Shown here: positions 1 through 8,594 of the stretch, in pieces
How positions within the stretch are numbered: position 1 is the stretch's first letter
Layout: each line of letters opens with the position of its first letter
Source of the DNA: Nitrospira_E sp052156535
Lineage (GTDB): Bacteria > Nitrospirota > Nitrospiria > Nitrospirales > UBA8639
Length of the DNA: 64,000 bases
Direction of reading: 5' to 3'
Assembly (NCBI RefSeq): GCF_052156535.1
Contig: NZ_JBQKUP010000041.1
Coordinates: 310,001-374,000, forward strand
Position numbers and translations under genes: made by a program
The notes under the pieces: generated by a model
Database searches by the model: none
Seen by the model: only the letters and a program-made list of their open reading frames with translations
What the model was told of the DNA's origin: nothing

Positions 1-1
1 T

Positions 2-313
2 CCGGTCATTAGGAATCCTCTGCTGACCACAGGATTTCAGGAATTCCACAATGCCTTTCTAAAAGGTTTTGCTGCAATAGTTTTCGCCTACCGGACAGGC
101 CATGATCTTCGGACGGTGTTGGAGGAATATTGGAATTTTCCGGTTGTGGAGTTCACGCCAGCTATAGAAAGAAGGCGGTTTAACAGACTGGCAGAGACCT
201 TTTTGAACGCCGTTGCGGAATGTGTGGAGGATGCCTGGTGTCCGGCCGTGGAGGAGGCTTGGAGGGTGGCAATCAAGGAAATGGAACGCGAACTTGTGGA
301 CACCGGTGATTGA
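2..313 (+). CDS. C-terminal part of a globin-like protein (5' end outside window)
   Basis: The frame is open from the first bases of the window to a TGA at 311, so the start lies upstream; an internal GTG at 116 is not a convincing start. The last 35 residues are amphipathic helix with Trp-containing segments (ECVEDAWCPAVEEAW, then VAIKEMERELV). This recalls the G-H helical region of bacterial globins, where a conserved Trp precedes the final helix. The haem-ligating His would lie upstream and cannot be checked. Family assignment is tentative; another all-helical protein is possible. Confidence 0.4.
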   Translation, partial: PVIRNPLLTTGFQEFHNAFLKGFAAIVFAYRTGHDLRTVLEEYWNFPVVEFTPAIERRRFNRLAETFLNAVAECVEDAWCPAVEEAWRVAIKEMERELVDTGD

Positions 314-427
314 AAAACCTATTACTCAGACGCCGAAGGCCCGGCTCTTACGTTTTTTCTTTGGATTATAGAGGGCTCCCCTTGGAAGAAAAGATGATGA
401 AGGGGTAAAATAAAAGTAAGGAGTGGC

Positions 428-913
428 ATGATGAATCCAGTAATCAGAACTCACATTTTTAATACAAGTCTACTGTCAACAATCCTTTTGTTGCTGTCAT
501 GGTCGTGCTTGGGAATTTCTTCGAATGCAGCAGCGATGTTAGTGGGGAAGAACGTTGTGGGCGGAAAGGAATTTGGTCCCATGCCTGATCTCACGGAAAA
601 GAGCACAGCTAGATTACCCGAAAGCCACCAACGGGAAAAACAATTGTTCGACGTCCCGCTTCTTCAGGAGACTCCTCCGAAATACGACTTTCAATGGAAA
701 CATGGTCCAAATTTGTCTCTCAAAGATCCAGGGGTGTTACCGGGAATCCAATTGGGCGTCGAAATGCACAGTTTTCAGGCTTTGGAAACGGTCATTCCCG
801 AAGGAAGCCTTCCGAAAGAAGTACCCGTGAATCGTGACCGGTTACCGTTGGTTCTTCCTCCCTCCGTCAATGGTCCTGACTATAACGGAGGATTTCTCCG
901 GTTCACCTGGTAA
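428..913 (+). CDS. Secreted protein of unknown function
   Basis: This 161-residue protein begins with ATGATG just after a purine-rich AAGGAG site. Residues 1 to about 36 form a signal peptide with a hydrophobic core (LLSTILLLLSWSCLGI) and an Ala-rich cleavage region (SSNAAA). The mature part is rich in Pro, Gly and charged residues, with no recognisable catalytic motif and no membrane segment. The segment VLPGIQLGVEMHSFQ reads as a possible short ordered core. It stands alone, with long spacers on both sides. I do not recognise the family; the export signal and clean RBS support a real gene. Confidence 0.6.
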   Translation: MMNPVIRTHIFNTSLLSTILLLLSWSCLGISSNAAAMLVGKNVVGGKEFGPMPDLTEKSTARLPESHQREKQLFDVPLLQETPPKYDFQWKHGPNLSLKDPGVLPGIQLGVEMHSFQALETVIPEGSLPKEVPVNRDRLPLVLPPSVNGPDYNGGFLRFTW

Positions 914-1262
914 ATTCCGAAATTATTTTGTACTCTTCGGCCGCCGGTGCAATAAATTGATCCACTTCTACGCTTTTATCAAACGGGATGGTGAAGTCGC
1001 CAAGTAATTCGGCTTACGCTATGCCCTTGCGTTGCGACTGCAGCTTTCCGGTGGAAGCACCCACCCTGAACCTGACAAAGGGTATTTGGGAGACATGTCA
1101 CCACCTCTTAAACATACAGCCGGTTGCACCAGCACACCTCGAACCCGGCACCAGAATCTTTCAGTTCCCAATCCGAATACTTTTGCATATATCCGGATCC
1201 ATGTTAGGGATTTTGCGCGTATCGGATTTTCCGGATCTCCTGTGGCATTTGTCACTGGGGTC
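914..1262. other. Intergenic spacer, nothing recognised
   Basis: Short frames on both strands here lack ribosome sites and protein-like composition. The spacer ends at a family-A repeat. Confidence 0.5.
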
Positions 1263-1490
1263 TGTTGAAAAAGCCGCCAGCGGCGTTCTCGCCATTTTCT
1301 CGTGCTCACGTACTCAGCGTACGCTCCGCGGGTAAAAACCGTTGCGGCCTTTCCTTCGAGGGGCCTCAGGACAGGAATGGACGGACCCTTCGGGAAGACT
1401 CAGGGCATGCTTTTTTGAACCGACCCGGAGCCTTTGATGAGGAATCTAATCCTGGGCAAATTTGCCCTTGAACATTTTTATTATTCAACA
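1263..1490 (+). repeat. Family-A dispersed repeat, copy 1 (full length)
   Basis: About 228 bp bounded by TGTTGAA and TTCAACA as short terminal inverted repeats. The order is a GC-rich stretch (GCCGCCAGCGGCGTTCTCGCC), a palindromic CGTGCTCACGTACT section, a CCTTCGAGGGGCCTCAGGAC section, GCTTTTTTGAAC, then an AT-richer tail. The same order recurs at 11794 (inverted), 18218, 26909 (inverted), and in short form at 39254 and 41621. It encodes no credible protein and looks like a MITE-type or intergenic repeat. Confidence 0.85.
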
Positions 1491-1565
1491 CTTCCCACTG
1501 TGACGTGTATTTTATGGTAGGCTCGCAAGGAACCAGGAGAACAAGAGACCTCAACTCTGACACAC

Positions 1566-2591
1566 ATGAAGCAGGAATCTTCCTTTCGCCGGATAACAAG
1601 GTACGTTGGTCTTTTTCTGGGAGCGTTCCTGATTGTTGCCACCGGAGCCTGGGGCACCCTCGCCTTATATTTTGACGGGCCGGAACATGACACGCTCCGG
1701 ACGCTCCTGGCTTCAGGCTTTGCCGTAGCCAGCCTGGTGGCGTTGGTGGGGTATTGCACACGACGATTTCGACTGATGGCCACCGGGTCCTATCTCTGCC
1801 TATTTGTCGTGCTTGTTGGGTGGTGGACCATGATCGAACCGTCCAATGATCGCCAGTGGCAACCGGAAGTGGCGGTGCTTCCCTATGCCACCTTCGATGG
1901 AAATTTGGTCACCGTCCACAACATCCGAAACTTTGACTATCGCACCGAAACCGACTTTACCCCCGCCTACTACGATCGCACCTACGATCTCACCAAACTG
2001 GATTCCGCAGATCTGGTGGCTGCCTATTGGATGGGTCCGATGATCGCGCATATTTTTCTTACGTTCGGGTTCGGTGATGACCACTTGGCCATTTCCATCG
2101 AAGCCCGGAAGGAAGCCACGGAAGGCTATTCGTCAATCAAAGGATTTTTTAAACAGTACGAGTTGATCTATATTGTTGCCGACGAACGGGATCTGATCCG
2201 GGTCCGGACGAATTATCGGAAAGATCCACCCGAAGACGTGTATCTGTATCCATTGGTCGGATCACCTGAAAACCTCAAACGGGTGTTTCTGGATTACATG
2301 AACACCATCAATCAACTGCGGGTGCGGCCAAAGTTCTATAATACCCTCACCGCCAACTGCACGAACGTCATTTGGATGCACACGCGTTTGAATCCCGGCC
2401 ATGTGCCATTTTCCTGGAAAATCCTGTTAAGCGGGTACACGCCTGCCTATCTCCATGAGCAAAAAAAACTGGGCACAGGTTTTTCCTTTGAAGAATTGCA
2501 GCTTCGTGCCTACATCAATGAGGTGGCAGTACAAGCCGATCAGGCTCCTGATTTTTCCAGGCGCATTCGTCCCCATCTTCTCTCTCCCTGA
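1566..2591 (+). CDS. DUF4105 (Lnb N-terminal-like) membrane protein
   Basis: This 341-residue protein has three N-terminal membrane segments (about residues 13-35, 46-64 and 71-89) followed by a periplasmic domain. The C-terminal half carries features of the DUF4105/Lnb N-terminal periplasmic domain: a conserved Cys-Thr-Asn in the segment TLTANCTNVIW (near residue 264) and a conserved Arg/His pattern. The related Lnb of lactobacilli is a lacto-N-biosidase, but for most bacterial members the activity is unknown. The gene stands alone between a family-A repeat and a small periplasmic protein gene. The family call is fairly firm; the function is open. Confidence 0.75.
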   Translation: MKQESSFRRITRYVGLFLGAFLIVATGAWGTLALYFDGPEHDTLRTLLASGFAVASLVALVGYCTRRFRLMATGSYLCLFVVLVGWWTMIEPSNDRQWQPEVAVLPYATFDGNLVTVHNIRNFDYRTETDFTPAYYDRTYDLTKLDSADLVAAYWMGPMIAHIFLTFGFGDDHLAISIEARKEATEGYSSIKGFFKQYELIYIVADERDLIRVRTNYRKDPPEDVYLYPLVGSPENLKRVFLDYMNTINQLRVRPKFYNTLTANCTNVIWMHTRLNPGHVPFSWKILLSGYTPAYLHEQKKLGTGFSFEELQLRAYINEVAVQADQAPDFSRRIRPHLLSP

Positions 2592-2807
2592 TCTCCCCAT
2601 CCAGGAAACTAGCCGCTTCTCGCGCTGCGGCCATTGTGCTCTTTCGGTTTGAACCGAATCGAAGGTCAGGGTGAATCGCCTTTTCTTAAGCGTTTACTTT
2701 AATTAGTGCCTTTGCTACGCTGGCTGCCGCAAATTCAGGCGAAGATTTGAGGGCGTACCGTTCCCTTCGCATTCCATATCTACCTACAACCTAGGGGGTG
2801 TTTTCCT

Positions 2808-3281
2808 ATGAATCAGTTCATCATGTTTATCGTTGCCGCAGCCATCATGTGTGTGACTCCAGCATTTGCGGAGAATGCACAAATTACCAATATGCAAATT
2901 CTGATCGATAAGGTCAAAGCGGATAAGAAGCTGCTCATCGCCAGCAATATGGATTTGACGGACAAAGAATCCAAGGATTTCTGGCCACTCTACGAGGGCT
3001 ATCAAAAAGAACTTGAGCGTTTAAATACTCATTTGGGCGGACTCATCAACGAATATGCCGAGGCCTACAATAAAGGGTCCGTACCCGATAAAGTGGCCAA
3101 AGATCTCATTAACGAATCGATTAAAACCGAAGGGGCGGAAGTCAAAATGCGGAGGGAGTATGCTGAAAAACTCAGCAAAGTGCTACCCGCTCACAAAGTC
3201 GCGCGTTACCTGCAAATGGAGAACAAAATCCGTGCTGCGATCAAGTTTGACCTGGCTGCGAATATTCCCTTGATGGATTAG
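2808..3281 (+). CDS. Small periplasmic helical protein
   Basis: This 157-residue protein starts at an ATG preceded by GGGGGTG. Residues 1-21 are a signal peptide ending AFA. The mature protein is almost entirely charged helix, with the segment DLTDKESKDFWPLYEGYQ followed by heptad-like Lys/Glu/Leu helices. The layout resembles Spy/CpxP-like periplasmic proteins (an LTxxQ-like segment followed by long helices), but the motif is not canonical, so no family is assigned. A chaperone-like or stress role would be only a guess. It is flanked by single-gene units. Confidence 0.65.
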   Translation: MNQFIMFIVAAAIMCVTPAFAENAQITNMQILIDKVKADKKLLIASNMDLTDKESKDFWPLYEGYQKELERLNTHLGGLINEYAEAYNKGSVPDKVAKDLINESIKTEGAEVKMRREYAEKLSKVLPAHKVARYLQMENKIRAAIKFDLAANIPLMD

Positions 3282-3500
3282 TCGAGGGTTCAGCCATGTG
3301 TTTTGATTTGTCCCTCAGCGGGATCGTATAGGTTGGATCCCTCGGTTTTGGACCGACCGGACTGGCTCGCTTCTCCCTGAAGGATGGGGCGAGTCGGTGA
3401 TCCGGGTGAAGCCATGTGTGAACCAATCCCAGAAAATCCTGGATTCACGATGCGTCGGAGTCAGTCTTCACCCGATTTTCTGAAAAGAAAGGCAAGGAAG

Positions 3501-5369
3501 ATGGCAAGTTCATCACCTAACGGCGTATGGTTTTTCGTAATCCTTACCGCCTCTATTCTGGCTGGCTGTCAGACCCCGGTGGGTGTGGCCCGGGTCGATT
3601 CCGAGACCGTTCGGCACCAATTAACCAAAAACGTGATCTCTTCAGGGGAAACCAGCCCCTTTACCGATAACGTGCTCCGTGTCACCGACCTGACTGACGC
3701 CTATTTTGATAACCCCCGTGAGGCGTTGAACCAATTGCATCATTTCTTCCTCGCCGAAGAGCAACGGAAAGTCTACGTGGCGTTCGCGCTTGCTGAATTG
3801 TCTTTTCTGTATGCCCAAAAATCCAATCAACCGTCTTATTATCTGGCTGCGGCCTTGTATGCGTATCTGTATTTGTTTCCCGAAAATTCTACCCATCCAC
3901 TCAACCCCTTAGATCCTCGGGGACGAATTGCGGCTGATTTGTTCAATCGGAGTCTGACTTTAGGGTTTATTTCAAAGGATCGTTTGACTGTAAACCTGCA
4001 ATCCGGCACCTATCCCCTTCCCTTCGGAACCCTACAGGTGGAACTTCCGGAGGAACGCCTCCAGTGGGAAAACCGGAAACTGACCAATTTTATCCCTGTC
4101 GCCGAATTGGAAGTCCGTGGGTTACAAAACCGGTATCGGCAACCCGGAATCGGAGTCCCATTAGCGGCCGATCAAATTCCCTTAGGGCAGGAGGAAGGAT
4201 TGCAGATTGCCAAGGGCAAAATGCCCGTCACCGCCTTCATGCGGTTCTCCAACCTTCTGCAACAATTGAAAAGCGATTCCATTCAGGGAGACTGGGAACT
4301 GTACAATGCCTATGACCAGAAGACTGTCAATATCAATGGAAAGGATGTGCCGTTGGAAATTGAGTTTACCTCCTCGCTGGCGGCAAGTCTGGCCGAAGCC
4401 TCGGTCTGGGAACGGGAACTGAAGGGGTTTTTCATGGGTGATTCGGTTGCGCTGCAGTCAGGGGAATTAACGGCTCTCGAGCCGTACAGGCCGGGGCGCA
4501 TTCCGGTTGTGTTTGTCCACGGGACCGCCTCCGGCTCTGGAAGGTGGGCCGGCATGACCAATGATTTGATCATCGATCCCTCAATTCGCAATCGTTTTCA
4601 ATTTTGGTATTTTACGTATGATACCGGGAATCCCATTTTGTACTCTGCGGCGTTGCTCCGGGAACTCCTGCAAAAGACAGTGGACCAACTGCGAAAGAAA
4701 TATCAAGACCCGGCCCTCGATGCCATGGTCATGATCGGGCACAGTCAAGGAGGGTTGCTCGCGAAACTGACGGCTGTCGACACCGGGAATACCTTTTGGG
4801 ACGCGATCAGTAATGTTCCACTTGAGGACATGAAAGTCTCAGACCAAACCCGTGATCTCTTGCAACGAAGTCTGTTTATTGATTCCCTGCCATTTGTCAA
4901 TCGACTCGTCTTTATCGCTACCCCACAGCATGGGAGTTACGTGGCCGGAAGCTGGGGAGCCCAACAATTGGCCAAGTTTGTCAAGCTGCCGGGCCGGTTG
5001 ATGTCAGGCATCACCGATCTCATGACTCTCAAATTGGATACACTCAAATTGAAACTCCAAGGGAAGAATTTGGGAAGTGTGTCCGCTATGGAACCGGGAA
5101 GCCCCCTCATGACAGTCCTACCACAGACGCCTCTGGCTCCCGGGGTTACCGGACACTCAATTATTGCGGTGGAAGGTGATGGCCCACTGGACGAAGGGAA
5201 CGATGGTGTCGTGGCCTATCAGAGTGCACACGTGGAAGGAATGGAGTCGGAATTTATCGTCCAGTCCGGGCATTCCTGTCAATCGAATACTCATACGATT
5301 CAGGAAGTCAGACGGATTTTATTGCTTCATGCCATGGAAACATGCAAGACCCATGACCTTTGCGCCTAA
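3501..5369 (+). CDS. Lipoprotein with alpha/beta-hydrolase (lipase/esterase) domain
   Basis: With the ATG at 3501 the protein has 622 residues and opens with a lipoprotein signal ending in the lipobox LAGC. In-frame starts at 3384 and 3450 would add a non-signal-like tail, so 3501 is preferred. The N-terminal half has helical, TPR-like composition. The C-terminal half is an alpha/beta-hydrolase: VVFVHGTASGSG (oxyanion loop, near residue 338), the nucleophile elbow GHSQGG (near 413), acidic loop EGDGPLDEGNDG (near 560) and a late His in QSGHS (near 589). Those four elements give a plausible Ser-Asp-His triad. It probably acts on lipids or esters at the outer membrane, upstream of DUF3313 and FadL genes. 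Confidence 0.82.
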   Translation: MASSSPNGVWFFVILTASILAGCQTPVGVARVDSETVRHQLTKNVISSGETSPFTDNVLRVTDLTDAYFDNPREALNQLHHFFLAEEQRKVYVAFALAELSFLYAQKSNQPSYYLAAALYAYLYLFPENSTHPLNPLDPRGRIAADLFNRSLTLGFISKDRLTVNLQSGTYPLPFGTLQVELPEERLQWENRKLTNFIPVAELEVRGLQNRYRQPGIGVPLAADQIPLGQEEGLQIAKGKMPVTAFMRFSNLLQQLKSDSIQGDWELYNAYDQKTVNINGKDVPLEIEFTSSLAASLAEASVWERELKGFFMGDSVALQSGELTALEPYRPGRIPVVFVHGTASGSGRWAGMTNDLIIDPSIRNRFQFWYFTYDTGNPILYSAALLRELLQKTVDQLRKKYQDPALDAMVMIGHSQGGLLAKLTAVDTGNTFWDAISNVPLEDMKVSDQTRDLLQRSLFIDSLPFVNRLVFIATPQHGSYVAGSWGAQQLAKFVKLPGRLMSGITDLMTLKLDTLKLKLQGKNLGSVSAMEPGSPLMTVLPQTPLAPGVTGHSIIAVEGDGPLDEGNDGVVAYQSAHVEGMESEFIVQSGHSCQSNTHTIQEVRRILLLHAMETCKTHDLCA

Positions 5370-5613
5370 TGTGTTGTGCCAAGGGGTGTGAGGTTTGTCT
5401 GATGGTTATTTCAAAAACTCTGTTTTTTCCCTGAACCAACACTGTTCGAGCCTAGTGATGCGTCGGGAAGTTGTTTAGTTGATGGTACGAGACCCCACGT
5501 TCACCCTACCTGTTTTTCCTCGTATTTTTTGAATGCTGATATCGCTATAATCCCGATAAAGACAACTGCCTTTTACGAGCATCTTATCAATCTTAAACGA
5601 GGGGAGAAGCGTG

Positions 5614-6309
5614 ATGATCCGTTTACCGTTACATGTGGTGCTCATCCTGTTGGTGGGTGTATCGGGTTGTGCCAGTACTCAGCAAACCCGGAGCGTGGAA
5701 CAATCAGGATTTCTTGGAGACTATTCTATGTTAAAAGAAGGGAAAAAGAATGAAACCCTTCTGATCTATAAAAATCCTCAAGCCGATTGGAAGAAATACC
5801 AGAAAATCATTCTTGATCCCGTCACCCTCTGGATCGGCAAGGACTCCCAATTGCAAGACGTATCCGCGGAAGATCGTCAACGGATGGCAGATCTCTTCTG
5901 GGTCAAATTACATGATGCCTTAAAAAACGATTATGAAATCGTGAACTCACCCGGTCCGGATGTCATGCGTATTCAGGCCGCCATCACGGAAGCCGAAACC
6001 TCCAATCCTGTTTTAGATACGGTTTCAAGCATCGTTCCTCAGTTGAGAGTCTTAACCGGAGTCAAAGGTTTCGCGACAGGCGTTTCCGGATTTACAGGTT
6101 CGGCGAGTGTGGAGTTGAAAGTTACGGATTCCTCGGACAAGACCCTGTTGGCCGCTGCGGTGGATCGCCGGGGAGGGACGAAAAGTCTGAGCGGAGTCAC
6201 CAATTCGTGGCACGATGTTGAGGAAGCCTACCGGTATTGGGCTGAAAAAACACGCTGGCGGGCATGTCTGCTTCGAGGTGGAGAAAATTGTGTGGAGCCG
6301 GAGGCGTAA
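5614..6309 (+). CDS. DUF3313 family lipoprotein (copy 1)
   Basis: About 231 residues. A GTG at 5611 also fits, but the ATG at 5614 is better spaced from GGGGAG. The signal peptide ends in the lipobox VSGC (Cys about 19). DUF3313 features are the early Ser-Gly-Phe-Leu-Gly-Asp-Tyr segment, LILDPVTLWI-like strands, NSPGPDVMRIQAAIT and a C-terminal amphipathic helix with YRYWAEK. Members of the family are predicted outer-membrane-anchored lipoproteins of unknown function. A second paralogue lies at 10985-11695 on the other strand, so the pair brackets the FadL and Cti genes. Probably transcribed with the 6374 lipoprotein. Confidence 0.8.
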   Translation: MIRLPLHVVLILLVGVSGCASTQQTRSVEQSGFLGDYSMLKEGKKNETLLIYKNPQADWKKYQKIILDPVTLWIGKDSQLQDVSAEDRQRMADLFWVKLHDALKNDYEIVNSPGPDVMRIQAAITEAETSNPVLDTVSSIVPQLRVLTGVKGFATGVSGFTGSASVELKVTDSSDKTLLAAAVDRRGGTKSLSGVTNSWHDVEEAYRYWAEKTRWRACLLRGGENCVEPEA

Positions 6310-6373
6310 GGGCCAGGCATTCCCAGCAAAATCCGGTTAAATCATTGCGTTGTTCACTGAAAAGGAGATGACG

Positions 6374-6703
6374 ATGAAAGTCTTGCCCTGGTGGTCCAGT
6401 TGCCTGTTCCTCACCTTGGCGTCCTGTGGTGGAGGGAATCTCCAGCATATGGATGCCACACCTTATGCACAAATGATCGAACGTCCTAACGGGGAGTGTC
6501 CACATACCAAGATTGAACAAGGTATTGTCAACAAGCATCCGGATGCGACCATCATGGTCACCGTTGCCGAGATCACAGGAGACAAGGTGATCACAACCTC
6601 CCAAATTCCTGTGAAAGGGAATGAAACGGTGTATCTCGGGTGCGCCGTCCTGCCGTCCGGCCAGGATGCGGCTCGCAAGATTCTCGATGTCCAATTTGAA
6701 TAA
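6374..6703 (+). CDS. Small lipoprotein of unknown function
   Basis: The ATG at 6374 sits six bases after a strong AAAGGAG; earlier frame starts are less convincing. The roughly 109-residue protein begins with a signal peptide and the lipobox LASC followed by GGG, which marks an outer-membrane lipoprotein. The remainder has beta-type composition, with VTVAEITGDKVITTS and a late Cys (YLGCAV) that could pair with another Cys (GECPH). I do not recognise the family. It lies 64 bases after the DUF3313 gene and 72 before the FadL-type gene, all on one strand, so the three may share a transcript. Confidence 0.65.
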   Translation: MKVLPWWSSCLFLTLASCGGGNLQHMDATPYAQMIERPNGECPHTKIEQGIVNKHPDATIMVTVAEITGDKVITTSQIPVKGNETVYLGCAVLPSGQDAARKILDVQFE

Positions 6704-6775
6704 GCTATTTCAGGGTCATGCTCGAACGGTGGCCCTGAACATTCCGGCAAGACATCCTTTACATAAGGAAGAATC

Positions 6776-8089
6776 ATGAATGCGTTGTTTGCGGTGAAAC
6801 TCCGATGGCATATTCTGAGCCTACTCTTGGTAGGAACATTGCTCCTGCCTTTATCGGCTCAAGCCGGTGGACTCTTTCTGACCGAAATCGGGACTCCGGA
6901 CGTGGGACTTGCTGGAGCGGGATGGGCAGCCCGCGCCCAGGACGCGTCAACCTTATTTAAAAATCCCGCCGGCATGTCCCTCCTGGAAGGCGCGCAATTT
7001 CAGGGTGGCGTCCAACTATTATATGGAGATATTGGATTCACTTCCGACGGCAAATCCACCCCGTCCGGCGGCGGCGGCGGGAATCCCATCGATGTGTTTC
7101 CCGGTGCCAGCGGATTTTACGTGCATCCCCTGGGAGATGATTGGAGAGTGGGCTTTGGCATTTTTTCCAATTTCGGTCTGGGATTGAAATACAAAGGGGA
7201 ATGGGTCGGTCGGTATTACGTGAAAGACGCTCTGCTGGCCGGAGTTAGCTTCATGCCCACCGCAAGCTATCGGGTGAATGAATACCTGTCTGTCGGCGGA
7301 GGCGTCAACGTGATGCTTGGCGCGGTCAAACAAACCGTTGGTATCAACAATCTCGGAAGTACCAACGACGGGCAAATGCAAATCAAGGATCAGGCAGTCG
7401 GGGTTGGCGGCAATATCGGCGTCATGTTCACGCCGACCCGAGGGACACGCTTCGGCCTCACGTATCAATCGCCCATTGATTTAAACTTTTCCGATAAGCC
7501 GAAGTTTTCGAATCTTGGTCCCATCGGCACGGCCCTGCAGAATAACGGACTGCTGAATAATAAACTCGATGTGGGTATTACCGTCCCCCAATCGCTGATG
7601 TTCAGCGCCTACCATGACCTGAGCAGGCAGTGGGCGATCATGGGTGATTTGGGATGGCAGGACTGGTCTGAATTCGGGAAGGTGGATATCGGCGTGAATA
7701 CGGCGAATCCCACAAACGTCGTCGCCAACCTGAACTATCAGGATACCTGGCATGTGGCGTTTGGGACCCAATATCGCGTGAACCCCGCATGGGTGCTCTC
7801 AACGGGTTTTGCCTATGATAGTTCCATGGTGAAGGATAAACATCGCACCCTCAGCCTTCCCGTCGGCGAAACCTACAAATTCGGGCTGGGAGCCCTCTGG
7901 CAAACGACACGCACCCTCAATCTTGGTTTTTCCTATGAACTCACCTGGATAGGAGATATGCCGGTTGATCAAAATCGAGGACCACTGTCCGGCCGCGTAT
8001 CCGGTGACTTTAAGAACACCACCCTCCACTTTTTTGCACTGACCGTAACATGGGGAGAAGGGGTGAGGATGGGGCCAGGAGGAGCCTAA
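6776..8089 (+). CDS. FadL/OmpP1/TodX family outer-membrane channel
   Basis: This 437-residue protein has a signal peptide cleaved near AQAGG. The N-terminal plug region is typical of the family: GAGWAARAQDASTLFKNPAG, with the NPAG turn that marks FadL-type hatch domains. It continues as alternating beta strands to the end, consistent with a 14-strand barrel. FadL channels move long-chain fatty acids or other hydrophobic molecules across the outer membrane. The neighbouring lipase-like lipoprotein, Cti and DUF3313 genes fit a lipid role, though substrate cannot be read from sequence. The C-terminus lacks a clear terminal Phe (it ends GPGGA), which is slightly unusual for a barrel protein. Confidence 0.88.
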   Translation: MNALFAVKLRWHILSLLLVGTLLLPLSAQAGGLFLTEIGTPDVGLAGAGWAARAQDASTLFKNPAGMSLLEGAQFQGGVQLLYGDIGFTSDGKSTPSGGGGGNPIDVFPGASGFYVHPLGDDWRVGFGIFSNFGLGLKYKGEWVGRYYVKDALLAGVSFMPTASYRVNEYLSVGGGVNVMLGAVKQTVGINNLGSTNDGQMQIKDQAVGVGGNIGVMFTPTRGTRFGLTYQSPIDLNFSDKPKFSNLGPIGTALQNNGLLNNKLDVGITVPQSLMFSAYHDLSRQWAIMGDLGWQDWSEFGKVDIGVNTANPTNVVANLNYQDTWHVAFGTQYRVNPAWVLSTGFAYDSSMVKDKHRTLSLPVGETYKFGLGALWQTTRTLNLGFSYELTWIGDMPVDQNRGPLSGRVSGDFKNTTLHFFALTVTWGEGVRMGPGGA

Positions 8090-8594
8090 CGCCACAGTCC
8101 TTCCGATGAGCATCGGTAGTCGATGAACGTTCTATCGTTCCAAAGAGACCTTTCCTTCCGATGAAAAACAGGCAAACACTCTATCGGGCTGTTGAAAAAC
8201 TCAAAATTTATCTGAGAACTTATCGGGATCAATAATTTTTACCATAACTTGCGCCGGGTCAAACAGCTATTCAGAAAGTCTTCCTCAGACGCTCCCTGTG
8301 CCCAAATCAGATCCGGGATGGCTCCTGCCGCCCAAAACATTCTGCCTATATCAGTAAAAAGAAAATCTGCCTTGAATGCAGCATGTGTTGAATGTGAGTC
8401 ACCATGGCAGATTGGTCCAGCTCACATGAGAAGATTTTCTAGTTTTTCTGTGAAACCAGTTAATTGAACATATGAACGGAAGTTGAAGAAGGTTAGCCAT
8501 TTTGACTAGCCCTTGGATATAGTGGGGAGCCATGACTAGGATTGTGAGGAACAAATGAACGTGAACCATAGAGAATCAATCCTGAGGAGAGAAG
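8090..8594. other. Spacer between FadL-type and cti genes
   Basis: About 500 bases with no convincing gene. TGTTGAAAAACTC near 8193 resembles one end of a family-A repeat, but nothing of the rest follows, so it may be a remnant. The last 60 bases, before the Cti start, contain GAGGAGAG as the ribosome site. Confidence 0.45.

Noticed and set aside
1265..1471. Short frames inside family-A repeats
   Set aside because: They differ in frame between copies and have no ribosome sites; they are repeat DNA rather than genes.
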